Positions 36,168 to 44,321 of a DNA stretch of 64,000 nucleotides are shown here, piece after piece. The notes under the pieces were generated by a model. It was not told where the DNA came from. It made no database searches and saw nothing but the letters and a program-made list of their open reading frames with translations. Within the stretch, counting starts at the first letter, position 1. The number at the start of each line of letters is the position of its first letter. Origin of the DNA: Niastella koreensis GR20-10 (GTDB lineage Bacteria; Bacteroidota; Bacteroidia; Chitinophagales; Chitinophagaceae); the NCBI RefSeq assembly GCF_000246855.1, contig NC_016609.1, positions 6,646,744-6,710,743 on the forward strand. The letters run 5' to 3'. The position numbers were made by a program, and so were the translations under genes.

Positions 36168-36995
36168 ATGGCAACGGGACTTTCTGGATTAATTAGTTGG
36201 ATAGTTATTATTGCAACCGGTGTGATCTCCTACCAGGGGTTTAAAAACCATTTCTTTTTTGAGAAATACGAATTTGGTGTTGAAAAGGTTCGCCTTTACA
36301 GGGACTACAAAAGACTGGTAACCTCAGGCTTTTTGCATGTGAACTGGATGCACCTTATTTTCAATATGCTGGGCGTGTATTTTTTTGCAGGTTTACTGAT
36401 TGCCCAGCTGGACTGGTATGGCTTTTTACTGGTTTATTTTGCAAGCATGGTGGGCGGCAACCTGTTGTCGCTGATAATTTATAAAAACCAGGGTGATTAC
36501 ACGTCAGTAGGCGCCTCCGGCGCCGTAAATGGCGGAATTTTCGCCACCATTGCCCTGGATCCCGGTATAAGGATCTTCTTTTTGCCCGGCTGGCTGTTCG
36601 GGCTCCTGTATATTGGTCTTACTATTTACGGGGTACGCTCAAAAAGAGATAATGTGGGGCACGAAGCGCACCTGGGTGGCGCTTTGATCGGGATGGTGGT
36701 GGCTATTGCCCTGCAACCTGTGGCCCTGTTCGAAAATTATATCACCATTTTAATAATTGCGGTGCCAACCCTGGTATTCATTTACCTGATTATAACCAGG
36801 CCGCATCTTTTATTGATCGACAACCTGTTTTATAATCAGCATCAGAACCATTACTCTGTAGATCACAAGTACAACGAAAACAAGTTCAACCAGCAACAGG
36901 AAATTGACCGGATCCTCGACAAAATAAACAAACGGGGCATGAACAGCTTGAGCCAGAAAGAAAAACAAATGCTGCGGGAGTACAGTAAGAAATAA
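36168..36995 (+). CDS. Rhomboid-family intramembrane serine protease
   Basis: A 275-aa membrane protein with six or seven helices. HVNWMHLIFNML carries the His and Asn of the oxyanion region, GASGAVNGG (about 121-129) holds the catalytic Ser, and GHEAHLGGALIG (about 165-176) the catalytic His. The C-terminal ~65 residues are a charged cytosolic tail ending LSQKEKQMLREYSKK. Rhomboids cut transmembrane substrates within the bilayer. It seems unrelated to the sugar genes around it. Confidence 0.92.
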   Translation: MATGLSGLISWIVIIATGVISYQGFKNHFFFEKYEFGVEKVRLYRDYKRLVTSGFLHVNWMHLIFNMLGVYFFAGLLIAQLDWYGFLLVYFASMVGGNLLSLIIYKNQGDYTSVGASGAVNGGIFATIALDPGIRIFFLPGWLFGLLYIGLTIYGVRSKRDNVGHEAHLGGALIGMVVAIALQPVALFENYITILIIAVPTLVFIYLIITRPHLLLIDNLFYNQHQNHYSVDHKYNENKFNQQQEIDRILDKINKRGMNSLSQKEKQMLREYSKK

Positions 36996-37036
36996 CCACT
37001 CCGCTAACGGATTACCTTACCAGAACAAATTGTGTT

Positions 37037-37996
37037 ATGAAGAAATTGAGGCTCATGCCATTCGTTTTTCTTTTGCTGACCCTTCCGTTTATGGCGGCAG
37101 CAGAAAACGATACCACCTATACTGAAACAAATGTTGTGTTACATACAGCCAGCGGTGACATCGCCGGCACCTTAACCATTCCGGCCAACGCACCGGCAAA
37201 ATTACCGGTGGCGCTGATTATCGCCGGTTCGGGCCCAACCGACCGCAATGGCGATAACCCCATGATGAAGAATGAAAGCCTGATGAAACTGGCGTACGGA
37301 CTGGCGGCCAAAAACATTGCCTCATTGCGGTTCGACAAACGAGGTATTGGCGAAAGCAAAGCTGCCATGAAAGCCGAAGCCGATCTGCGGTTTGAAGATT
37401 ACATCAATGATGCCCGCAGCTGGATAGAATGGTTGAAGAAAGATCAACGCTTTTCAAAAGTATTTGTAGCCGGTCACAGTGAGGGTTCGCTTATTGGCAT
37501 GATCGCCGCCCACAACACCGCGCATGGGTTTGTTTCCATTGCCGGGGCCGGCCGTTCGGCCGATAAAATTCTGAAAGAACAACTGGCAGCACAACCAGCC
37601 ATGGTAAAAGACAGCAGCTATCCTATTATCGACAGCCTGGCGCTGGGCAAAACGGTTACCAGTGTGCCCAAAATGCTGTTTGCGTTGTTCCGGCCAAGTG
37701 TTCAGCCATATATGATCTCCTGGTTTCACTACGACCCACAGACTGAAATAAAAAAACTCACCATTCCGGTTTTAATTTGTCAGGGCACCAACGACTTGCA
37801 GGTGAAGGAAGAAGATGCTAACCTGCTGGCCAAATCGAATACAAATGCCCAATTGTTGCTCATTAAAAATATGAATCATATCTTCAGGATAGTGGAAGGC
37901 GATAGAAAAGACAACCTGGCCACTTATATAACACCAACGCTGCCCATCAGCGAAGAACTGGTAAACGCCATCTCCGCGTTTGTTAGTAAACATTAA
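37037..37996 (+). CDS. Secreted alpha/beta hydrolase
   Basis: A 319-aa hydrolase with a signal peptide (MKKLRLMPFVFLLLTLPFMAAA). IAGSGPTDRNGDNP is the oxyanion-side motif of this Bacteroidota family, VAGHSEGSLIG (Ser at about 148) is the nucleophile elbow, CQGTNDLQV holds the likely Asp and NMNHIF the His. Such enzymes are often annotated as acyl aminopeptidase- or esterase-like. Whether it deacetylates glycans is open; its nearness to the sugar-degradation genes makes an esterase role possible. Confidence 0.85.
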   Translation: MKKLRLMPFVFLLLTLPFMAAAENDTTYTETNVVLHTASGDIAGTLTIPANAPAKLPVALIIAGSGPTDRNGDNPMMKNESLMKLAYGLAAKNIASLRFDKRGIGESKAAMKAEADLRFEDYINDARSWIEWLKKDQRFSKVFVAGHSEGSLIGMIAAHNTAHGFVSIAGAGRSADKILKEQLAAQPAMVKDSSYPIIDSLALGKTVTSVPKMLFALFRPSVQPYMISWFHYDPQTEIKKLTIPVLICQGTNDLQVKEEDANLLAKSNTNAQLLLIKNMNHIFRIVEGDRKDNLATYITPTLPISEELVNAISAFVSKH

Positions 37997-38019
37997 GGCC
38001 AAACCGGTCCCTTACCGCG

Positions 38020-38230
38020 ACTTTATAGTGACCTTATAGCGATATAGGTTCACTATGCTACCACTATACCTCCCCGATACCCCCCTTCACTCCTTTGCAA
38101 CTCCTGCGCTCCCCTCTTTGCCTGCACTTTTTACCCCGATGCGCCTTCAGCCGCGGAAGCAGCAACGAGGTAGCAACAAGGTACCAATGAGATATCAATG
38201 AGGTATTATTGAGGTTTCAACTTCAGTAGT
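38020..38230. repeat. Period-11 degenerate repeats upstream of the AraC gene
   Basis: Right part: five consecutive 11-nt units, AGCAACGAGGT, AGCAACAAGGT, ACCAATGAGAT, ATCAATGAGGT, ATTATTGAGGT (38161-38215). Left part: ACTTTATAGTG, ACCTTATAGCG, then ACTATGCTACC, ACTATACCTCC, CCGATACCCCC (38020-38084). The ACCTC of the left units can face the GAGGT of the right ones. These occupy most of the 398-bp gap after the hydrolase gene; no coding frame is seen there. Confidence 0.7.
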
Positions 38231-38293
38231 AAGCGAGGTCTGCATTTCTGCAAAAAAGGTTGCATCACCCCTGATAAAAAATTGCATATGTTA

Positions 38294-38307
38294 CGGAAAC
38301 GTTAGCG
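38294..38307. promoter_or_regulatory. LacI-family operator, site B
   Basis: CGGAAACGTTAGCG, about 90 nt before the AraC-type start. It matches site A (34979, reverse strand) at 11 of 14 positions and site C (55129, reverse strand) at 12 of 14. It is followed by a small TAGCATT/AATGCTA hairpin. Confidence 0.45.
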
Positions 38308-38394
38308 TAGCATTTTTTCTCCAATGCTAAAAGTTAAGCTAATTTACCCCTGATTGCAGTATTATTTGCCATTTGAAGTAAAAAGAGCTTAATT

Positions 38395-39267
38395 ATGAGG
38401 CCCCAGTTATTAAAAGTATCCAAGGAGATCCGCCACTCCTTCAGCGTTCGGCAGGATCTTGTTCCCTACATCAATAACCGCTGGCACTACCACCAGGAGG
38501 TTGAATTGATCCACTTTAGAAAGGGCGAAGGCACCCAGTTTGTAGGCGACAGCATCAGGCATTTTAAAAACGGTGATGTAGTTCTGGTAGGCTCAGGCCT
38601 GCCGCATTACTGGCGTTTTAATGACACCTATTTTAGTGAAGATGAACCCACTTCTGCCGATATAAGGGTATGCCATTTTAACGAAAACTTTTGGGGAGAA
38701 CAATTCTTACAACTGCCGGAAAACATTAAGATTAAAAACATCCTTGAAAAAGCGAAGCGTGGTTTACAAATCACCGGTAAAACCCGCGTGGTTGTGGCAG
38801 AATTCCTGGATGTATTGTTAAATACTGAAGGACCGCACCGCATTTTACTGCTTACCCAGGCTTTAACGGCTATTGCAGAATGCCCTAATTTACAGTCATT
38901 ATCGAGCATTGGGTTTAAACACGAAATGCCTGAAAACGAGAACGACCGTATCAATGCCATTTACGACTTTTCGCTAAAAAATTTTAAACGTCCCATTCAG
39001 TTAGATGAGATCGCTTCCGTAGCCAACATCAGTCCCAACTCATTTTGCCGGTATTTTAAATCAAAAACAAGCAAAACCTTTTCGCAGTTCCTGATTGAGG
39101 TACGGGTAGGCTATGCCTGTAAATTACTGATCGAAAACAAAATGAGCATTAAACAGCTGTGCTTTGAAAGCGGGTTCAACAACTTTACAAGTTTTCATAA
39201 ATATTTCAAACTCATCACTGGCAAAAGCCCGTTGAGTTACCAGAAAGAATTTATCCAAAAACAATAA
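38395..39267 (+). CDS. AraC-family transcriptional regulator
   Basis: A 290-aa regulator. The N-terminal ~150 residues are a cupin-like sensor (HYHQEVELIHFRKGEGTQFVGD, GDVVLVGSGLPHYWR). The C-terminal ~100 residues contain two helix-turn-helix units, LDEIASVANISPNSFCRYFKS and IKQLCFESGFNNFTSFHKYFK, with the GKSPLSYQKE end typical of AraC/XylS. It precedes the PUL by 20 bp and is the likely activator of some of its genes. No HTCS or ECF sigma/anti-sigma pair was found in the window. Confidence 0.92.
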   Translation: MRPQLLKVSKEIRHSFSVRQDLVPYINNRWHYHQEVELIHFRKGEGTQFVGDSIRHFKNGDVVLVGSGLPHYWRFNDTYFSEDEPTSADIRVCHFNENFWGEQFLQLPENIKIKNILEKAKRGLQITGKTRVVVAEFLDVLLNTEGPHRILLLTQALTAIAECPNLQSLSSIGFKHEMPENENDRINAIYDFSLKNFKRPIQLDEIASVANISPNSFCRYFKSKTSKTFSQFLIEVRVGYACKLLIENKMSIKQLCFESGFNNFTSFHKYFKLITGKSPLSYQKEFIQKQ

Positions 39268-39286
39268 TTCACGCTACATTATTGGT

Positions 39287-40807
39287 ATGATTACACACCA
39301 TCGGCAACTCCTTGTTGTTTCGACAGCTATTGTGCTGGCTACCGGTTTTCAACCGCCGGCCGGCAAATGGGAATCGAAATTTGTTACCCTCACCGCCAAC
39401 GAAACTTTACAATATCACCCCGACGAAAAAGGAAACATTTTGCCCGATTTTAGCCGTGTAGGCTATTACCAGGGCGATCAGCCCATTCCTACCGTACCTG
39501 TTGTAAAAACCATTTCAGCGGGTACTGATAACAGCCAGGCCATTATCCAGGATGCCATCGATGAAGTAGCAAAAAGAACACCCGACAACAATGGTTTTCG
39601 CGGCGCCATCCTGCTGAAAAAAGGCGCATACAACATTCCCGGCACCATTCGCATTACCGCCAGCGGCATTATTCTGCGCGGCGAAGGCGATGGGGAGAAC
39701 GATACCAAACTGATCGCTACGGGAAACACCCAACGATCACTGGTTTATATTTCCGGCACGGGCAATTTTGAAGAACAACCCGGCACCCGCGTAGCCATCA
39801 CCGATGCATATGTGCCCACGGGCGCCACTTCTTTCGGGGTGGAGTCGGCGGCCAACTTTAAAGCGGGCGATAAAGTTATTTTATTCCGCCCCGGTACCGA
39901 TGCCTGGATAAAAGACCTGAAGATGGATGCCATCGATAGCCGCGACGGCACCAAACAATGGCAACCTAAGGAATATGACCTGCGTTATGAACGCATTGTT
40001 ACCAAAGTGCAGGGCAATACCATTACGCTCGACAACCCGGTGGTAATGTCGCTGGAAAAACAATACGGCGGCGGTTTTATTTATAAGTACAATTTCAATG
40101 GCCGCTTAACAAAAGTAGGCATCGAGCATTTGCGTTGTGAATCTACCTACGATAAAGACACGTCTGAAGACCATGGCTGGACAGCCATTCAATTCAATAA
40201 AATTGAAAACGGCTGGGTGCGGAATGTAACGTCCCGCTATTTTGGCTATTCCTGTGTTCATTTGGATGATCTGGCCAAATGGATCACCGTCACCGACAGC
40301 CGCTGTCTCGATGCCAAATCACAAATTACAGGTGGCCGCCGCTATTCATTTAATAACGACGGACAACAAAACCTGGTCATGAATTGCCAAACTACCGAGG
40401 GCCGTCATGATTATGTTACCGGCGCACGCGTTTGCGGACCCAACGTTTTTTACAATTGCACGGCCAAACAAACACATGCCGATATTGGCCCGCACCACCG
40501 CTGGGCTTCAGGCACTTTGTATGACAATATTGTAACCGATGGCGAAATAAACATCCAGGACCGTGGTAACTGGGGTAGTGGTCATGGTTGGGCAGGCGTT
40601 ACGCAAATACTCTGGAACTGCACGGCCAAACGCGCTGCCGTTCAAAGCCCCTGGGCTGATGGAAAAAACTATTGCATCGGGCTGAAAGGCGATAAATATG
40701 ATGGCAGATTAAAAGGAAGACCTGATGGGGAGTGGGAAGGGCAAAACAAGGATGGTCTTGAACCGGGATCTCTTTATATGACGCAATTGAATGCTCGAAG
40801 GAAATAG
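39287..40807 (+). CDS. Secreted right-handed beta-helix (pectate-lyase-like) protein
   Basis: A 506-aa protein with an N-terminal signal peptide (LLVVSTAIVLATGF). After an ~80-residue lead, AIIQDAIDEVAKRTPDNNGFRGAILLKKGAYNIPGTIRI and GIILRGEGDGENDTKL are typical first coils of a pectate-lyase-type beta-helix; the middle shows repeated short strands (WVRNVTSRYFGYSCVHL). It probably cuts or rearranges a uronate-containing glycan. I do not recognise the exact family. It is 20 bp past the AraC gene, and its stop runs straight into a heptamer repeat. Confidence 0.65.
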   Translation: MITHHRQLLVVSTAIVLATGFQPPAGKWESKFVTLTANETLQYHPDEKGNILPDFSRVGYYQGDQPIPTVPVVKTISAGTDNSQAIIQDAIDEVAKRTPDNNGFRGAILLKKGAYNIPGTIRITASGIILRGEGDGENDTKLIATGNTQRSLVYISGTGNFEEQPGTRVAITDAYVPTGATSFGVESAANFKAGDKVILFRPGTDAWIKDLKMDAIDSRDGTKQWQPKEYDLRYERIVTKVQGNTITLDNPVVMSLEKQYGGGFIYKYNFNGRLTKVGIEHLRCESTYDKDTSEDHGWTAIQFNKIENGWVRNVTSRYFGYSCVHLDDLAKWITVTDSRCLDAKSQITGGRRYSFNNDGQQNLVMNCQTTEGRHDYVTGARVCGPNVFYNCTAKQTHADIGPHHRWASGTLYDNIVTDGEINIQDRGNWGSGHGWAGVTQILWNCTAKRAAVQSPWADGKNYCIGLKGDKYDGRLKGRPDGEWEGQNKDGLEPGSLYMTQLNARRK

Positions 40808-40877
40808 TTCAGAGTTCCAAGTTCAGAGTTCAGAGTTTGAGGATAACCAGGAACCCGGAACTCTGAACCTGGAACTA
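40806..40877. repeat. Inverted heptamer hairpin between convergent genes
   Basis: Left: AGTTCAG, AGTTCCA, AGTTCAG, AGTTCAG, AGTTTGA (40806-40840). Right: GGAACCC, GGAACTC, TGAACCT, GGAACTA (40850-40877). 40813-40831 pairs with 40858-40876 at 18 of 19 positions. It starts within the stop codon of the beta-helix gene and ends 10 bp before the stop of the convergent YhcH-like gene, so it is well placed to terminate both. Confidence 0.85.
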
Positions 40878-40886
40878 ATAACTTTA

Positions 40887-41501
40887 TTAAGATGCCGCTC
40901 TCACTTTAATAACAAGTTTCTTAACTACTTTATTCCCTCCCGGTGTAATATTCGGTCTGTGTGCTTCGCCGGGGAAAAAGATGATGAAGGTACCTGCGGG
41001 GATGTTGTAGAATTTGCCGGGTGCGGTATAATTGGCAACATCTTTTGTTTCGTCATAAGGTTTGGTAGTGGAAGTTACTTCTGCCACAGGCCATTTACCC
41101 ATTCTTTCTTCGCCAACCAATACGCACTGTACATCGATGTACTTTTTGTGCGATTCCCAATTGGTTTTATCAAAATCTTTGCTGGGATCTTCCGTTACCG
41201 AGGCAAATACATTATCGCCATCGATGGGATATTTTCCCTTGGCTATTGTTTGCAGGTTTTGCTCTTTCAAAAAGGCAAAGGCTTTGTCCCAATATACTTT
41301 ATTGATGCGGTACTGACGGGCAAACTCTTCTTTATTGATAGATTTATGCGGCTTCAGCGGCGCGCCATTCATCCATTCTTTTTTCTTGAACCATTTTTCC
41401 GCACTCTTTTTTGTGATCGTAGTATCGGCTCCGGATTGAGCATTTACAATTACAAAAGAAAAGGCGACTAATAAGAACGATAACAGGAATCCTTTTTTCA
41501 T
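40887..41501 (-). CDS. Secreted YhcH/YjgK/YiaL-family protein
   Basis: A 204-aa protein with a clear signal peptide (MKKGFLLSFLLVAFSFVIVNAQ). The rest is a DUF386-type cupin barrel: WESHKKYIDVQCVLVGEERM, AGTFIIFFPGEAHRPNI and VVKKLVIKV are the conserved segments. YhcH/YiaL proteins are normally cytosolic and tied to sialic acid or uronate/ketose metabolism, and EbgC is a beta-galactosidase accessory. An exported version beside glycosidases suggests a sugar mutarotase-like role in the periplasm; this is inference. Confidence 0.85.
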   Translation of the reverse strand: MKKGFLLSFLLVAFSFVIVNAQSGADTTITKKSAEKWFKKKEWMNGAPLKPHKSINKEEFARQYRINKVYWDKAFAFLKEQNLQTIAKGKYPIDGDNVFASVTEDPSKDFDKTNWESHKKYIDVQCVLVGEERMGKWPVAEVTSTTKPYDETKDVANYTAPGKFYNIPAGTFIIFFPGEAHRPNITPGGNKVVKKLVIKVRAAS

Positions 41502-41534
41502 ACGCGTAAATTAAGTAGGTGTAAATATAAACAA

Positions 41535-41560
41535 ATGTGTCCCGATTTATCGGGACACAT
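41535..41560 (-). terminator. Terminator of the glycosidase operon
   Basis: ATGTGTCCCGA (41535-41545) pairs perfectly with TCGGGACACAT (41550-41560) across a 4-nt loop, with A/T runs on both sides. It follows the GH29 gene ending at 41607 and precedes the YhcH-like gene. Confidence 0.75.
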
Positions 41561-41606
41561 TTTATGTTTCGTTTCATGTTATTACAGACCAGACAAGTGC
41601 GCTTTA

Positions 41607-43043
41607 TCACTCTTTCATAGTACCCAGACCGCTGGCGCCGGCGCCGGAAAACCGCTTGTCGGCCACAGCACCCTTTACCTGCAGTTTTATTACGCTGGCA
41701 ATTTTATCGGGAGCCTGATCGGGCACGGTAATTACCAGTCCGTCATTTGAAGCGGCCGTGGCCAGCTTTTTACCACCGGCTAACAGCGTGGCCGAAAGAA
41801 CCGGTTGGGTCAACCCGGGTACTATCAGTTTTTTATCGGTTGGCCAGTTAAATACGCTCAGGTATAATGTGGTGTTACCGTTCTGTTCTTTTTTGGTGCA
41901 ACGTCCCCAGGCCAATGCGGGTAAGGGACTGGCTTTTGTACCATATATAGCGTCACCGTTTACTTTCATCCACGCGCCTACCTGTTGCAGGCGGCTGATG
42001 CTTTCATCGGGGAAGGTGCCATCTGGTTTGGGCCCCACATTCAACAAATAGTTACCGCCTTTTGAAGCTATATCTAATAAGTTTCTAATAATAACCTCTG
42101 TGCTTTTCCATTCGTGGTCGTCTTTTTTAAAACCCCAGGTACCGTTCATGGTCATACAGGTTTCCCAGTCTTTACCATCCAGTTCGCTTTCTTTGGGAAT
42201 GCGTTGCTCCGGTGTTTTGTAGTCACCTTGAAAGTTGGGACGTTTTAACCGGTCGTTGGTGATGATGTTTGGTTGCAATGCCAGGGCTGCATTTAATTTT
42301 TCGGCAAACTCATCGGTCATACCCGTAGGCGTATCCCACCACAGTACGGCAACATCGCCATAATTGGTGAGCAATTCCTTTACCTGGGGAACCGCTACTT
42401 CATCGATGTATTGCGCCATGGTTTTAGTGGTTTGGGCGGGGTCCCAATGACCTTCATGAGCGGCTGTATACGAATCTATTTTTGCTGAATCGGGATTGGC
42501 CCAGCCTTCGCTGGCAACCTTACGCGCAGCAGCGCCACCCGGGTTGTTCCAGTCCTGCGCCTGTGAATAATAAAAGCCCAGCTTCATGCCGTATTTGCGG
42601 CAGGCTTCGGCCAGCGGCTTCAAAAGGTCTTTGCCATACGGTGTGGCATCTACCATATTCCATTTGCTGGCATTTGATTTAAACAAAGCAAAACCATCGT
42701 GGTGTTTGGCGGTGATCACAATGTATTTCATGCCCGCTTCTTTGGCCAGCTTTACCCAGGCATCGGCATCGTATTTAACGGGATCGAACTGTTTCGCGAA
42801 TTCCTGGTAATCGGCTACGGGGATTTTTCCGCGGTTCATGATCCACTCTCCTATGCGCTTAATGGGCTGACCATTATAATAACCAGCCGGCACGGAATAC
42901 ACGCCCCAGTGAATGAACATCCCAAACCGGGCTTCGCGCCACCACTCCATGTGTTTGTCGTGCGAGTCCTTCACTGCTGTTTGTGCAAATGTGGTATGCA
43001 ACAAACAACAAAACAGCACCAATGCAGCAACTACTTTTTTCAT
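41607..43043 (-). CDS. GH29 alpha-L-fucosidase
   Basis: A 478-aa exported protein (signal peptide MKKVVAALVLFCCLLHTTFAQ). WWREARFGMFIHWGVYSVPAG and GMKYIVITAKHHDGFALF are GH29 substrate-site motifs. VAVLWWDTPTG contains the nucleophile Asp near residue 236. ASKGGNYLLNVGPKPDGTFP closes the catalytic barrel, with a C-terminal beta domain after. It removes terminal alpha-L-fucose. A second, longer GH29 lies two genes upstream in the same operon; different linkage preference is likely. Confidence 0.95.
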   Translation of the reverse strand: MKKVVAALVLFCCLLHTTFAQTAVKDSHDKHMEWWREARFGMFIHWGVYSVPAGYYNGQPIKRIGEWIMNRGKIPVADYQEFAKQFDPVKYDADAWVKLAKEAGMKYIVITAKHHDGFALFKSNASKWNMVDATPYGKDLLKPLAEACRKYGMKLGFYYSQAQDWNNPGGAAARKVASEGWANPDSAKIDSYTAAHEGHWDPAQTTKTMAQYIDEVAVPQVKELLTNYGDVAVLWWDTPTGMTDEFAEKLNAALALQPNIITNDRLKRPNFQGDYKTPEQRIPKESELDGKDWETCMTMNGTWGFKKDDHEWKSTEVIIRNLLDIASKGGNYLLNVGPKPDGTFPDESISRLQQVGAWMKVNGDAIYGTKASPLPALAWGRCTKKEQNGNTTLYLSVFNWPTDKKLIVPGLTQPVLSATLLAGGKKLATAASNDGLVITVPDQAPDKIASVIKLQVKGAVADKRFSGAGASGLGTMKE

Positions 43044-43136
43044 ATAGAATTCCTTTGTTTTATTTGCAACTAACGCAATATTACTTTTTGTGTTGGTACT
43101 CCTTCCGGCAATTTATTCAGCTATTTTACCATTAAT

Positions 43137-44306
43137 TTACTTTGATCTTAATAGCGCTTCTAAATAATAATAATCCCCATAGTTAAGCGGAACATCCACT
43201 TCACTATTAGCAGGTTTTGATCCGGTACTGTGCAACAGGATAAAACCTTTGTTCTCTCCTATGGCCGACCGGTAATTTTTAGTAAGATTTTGAAGGATGG
43301 TATTGGCTACGGTAAGGTACTCCTTTTTGTTCTTACTATATTTGGCTAACTCAAACAAGCCCGAAGCAATTACCCCGGCAGCAGAAGCATCGCGTGGTTC
43401 GTTGGGAATGCCCGGTGCATTAAAATCCCAGTAAGGAATTTTATCAGCAGGCAAATTGGGATGGTGTAAAATGAATTTGGCCACATTTTCTGCCTGACGC
43501 AGGTAGGCCACATTTTTTGTTTCGCGATAGCACATGGTATAACCATACAATGCCCATCCCTGTCCACGTGCCCAGGCGCTTTCATCGGCATAACCCTGGT
43601 GGGTGTTTCTTTTTACTACTTTGCCGGTTGCCGTATCATAATCCACTACGTGATAAGAACTATAATCGGGCCTGAAGTGATTTTTCATGGTTGTGTTAGC
43701 ATGGCTCACGGCTATTTTATAAAAAGAAGAATCACCGGTAAGCCGGGTAGCCGCAAATAACAATTCCAGGTTCATCATGTTATCGATAATAACAGGATAA
43801 CCCCATTGTTCCTTGTGATGATCCCATGAACGAATACAACCTACTTTTGGATTGAACCGGGTTGATAATGTTTTAGCCGACTGGATGATCACATCTTTAT
43901 AAGCCGCATCTTTGGTAAGCTGGTAACCGGTACCATAACTGCAGTATATTTTAAAACCCATGTCGTGGGTTCCGCCATTGAGCTTTTCTTTTTCTTCCCT
44001 TGCAGTATATTCTTCTGCCTTTGCTTTCCACTCCGGTTTATGGGTGTAGGCATACAACATCCATAATTCACCGGCAAAGAACCCGCTGGTCCAGTCTTTG
44101 GCAGGCACCAGTTTCAGGTTTCCGTTTTCAATAGTACGTGGCGATACCAGGTCCGGATGGTTTTCTCTTGCCCTGGCAACACTGTCGAGCATTACCTGGG
44201 TTTGTTTCTCCGCATCTGCAAATACAGGCGCCAGTTTTACCTGCTGCGCCTGCGACAATAATCCTGCAGCCAACAAAGCAACTGTTCCACCAAGTGTTTT
44301 ATACAT
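43137..44306 (-). CDS. GH88/GH105 unsaturated glucuronyl hydrolase
   Basis: A 389-aa (alpha/alpha)6-barrel protein with a short signal peptide. IDNMMNLELLF near residue 173 and DASAAGVIASGLFEL near 307 carry the two catalytic Asp residues; ARGQGWALYGYTMCYRET is the family's other hallmark. It hydrates the 4,5-unsaturated uronic acid left by polysaccharide lyases. GH88 is preferred over GH105 by the DNMMNLE form. It is 15 bp from the upstream GH29 gene. Confidence 0.92.
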   Translation of the reverse strand: MYKTLGGTVALLAAGLLSQAQQVKLAPVFADAEKQTQVMLDSVARARENHPDLVSPRTIENGNLKLVPAKDWTSGFFAGELWMLYAYTHKPEWKAKAEEYTAREEKEKLNGGTHDMGFKIYCSYGTGYQLTKDAAYKDVIIQSAKTLSTRFNPKVGCIRSWDHHKEQWGYPVIIDNMMNLELLFAATRLTGDSSFYKIAVSHANTTMKNHFRPDYSSYHVVDYDTATGKVVKRNTHQGYADESAWARGQGWALYGYTMCYRETKNVAYLRQAENVAKFILHHPNLPADKIPYWDFNAPGIPNEPRDASAAGVIASGLFELAKYSKNKKEYLTVANTILQNLTKNYRSAIGENKGFILLHSTGSKPANSEVDVPLNYGDYYYLEALLRSK

Positions 44307-44321
44307 TCTTTTTTGTTTTCG

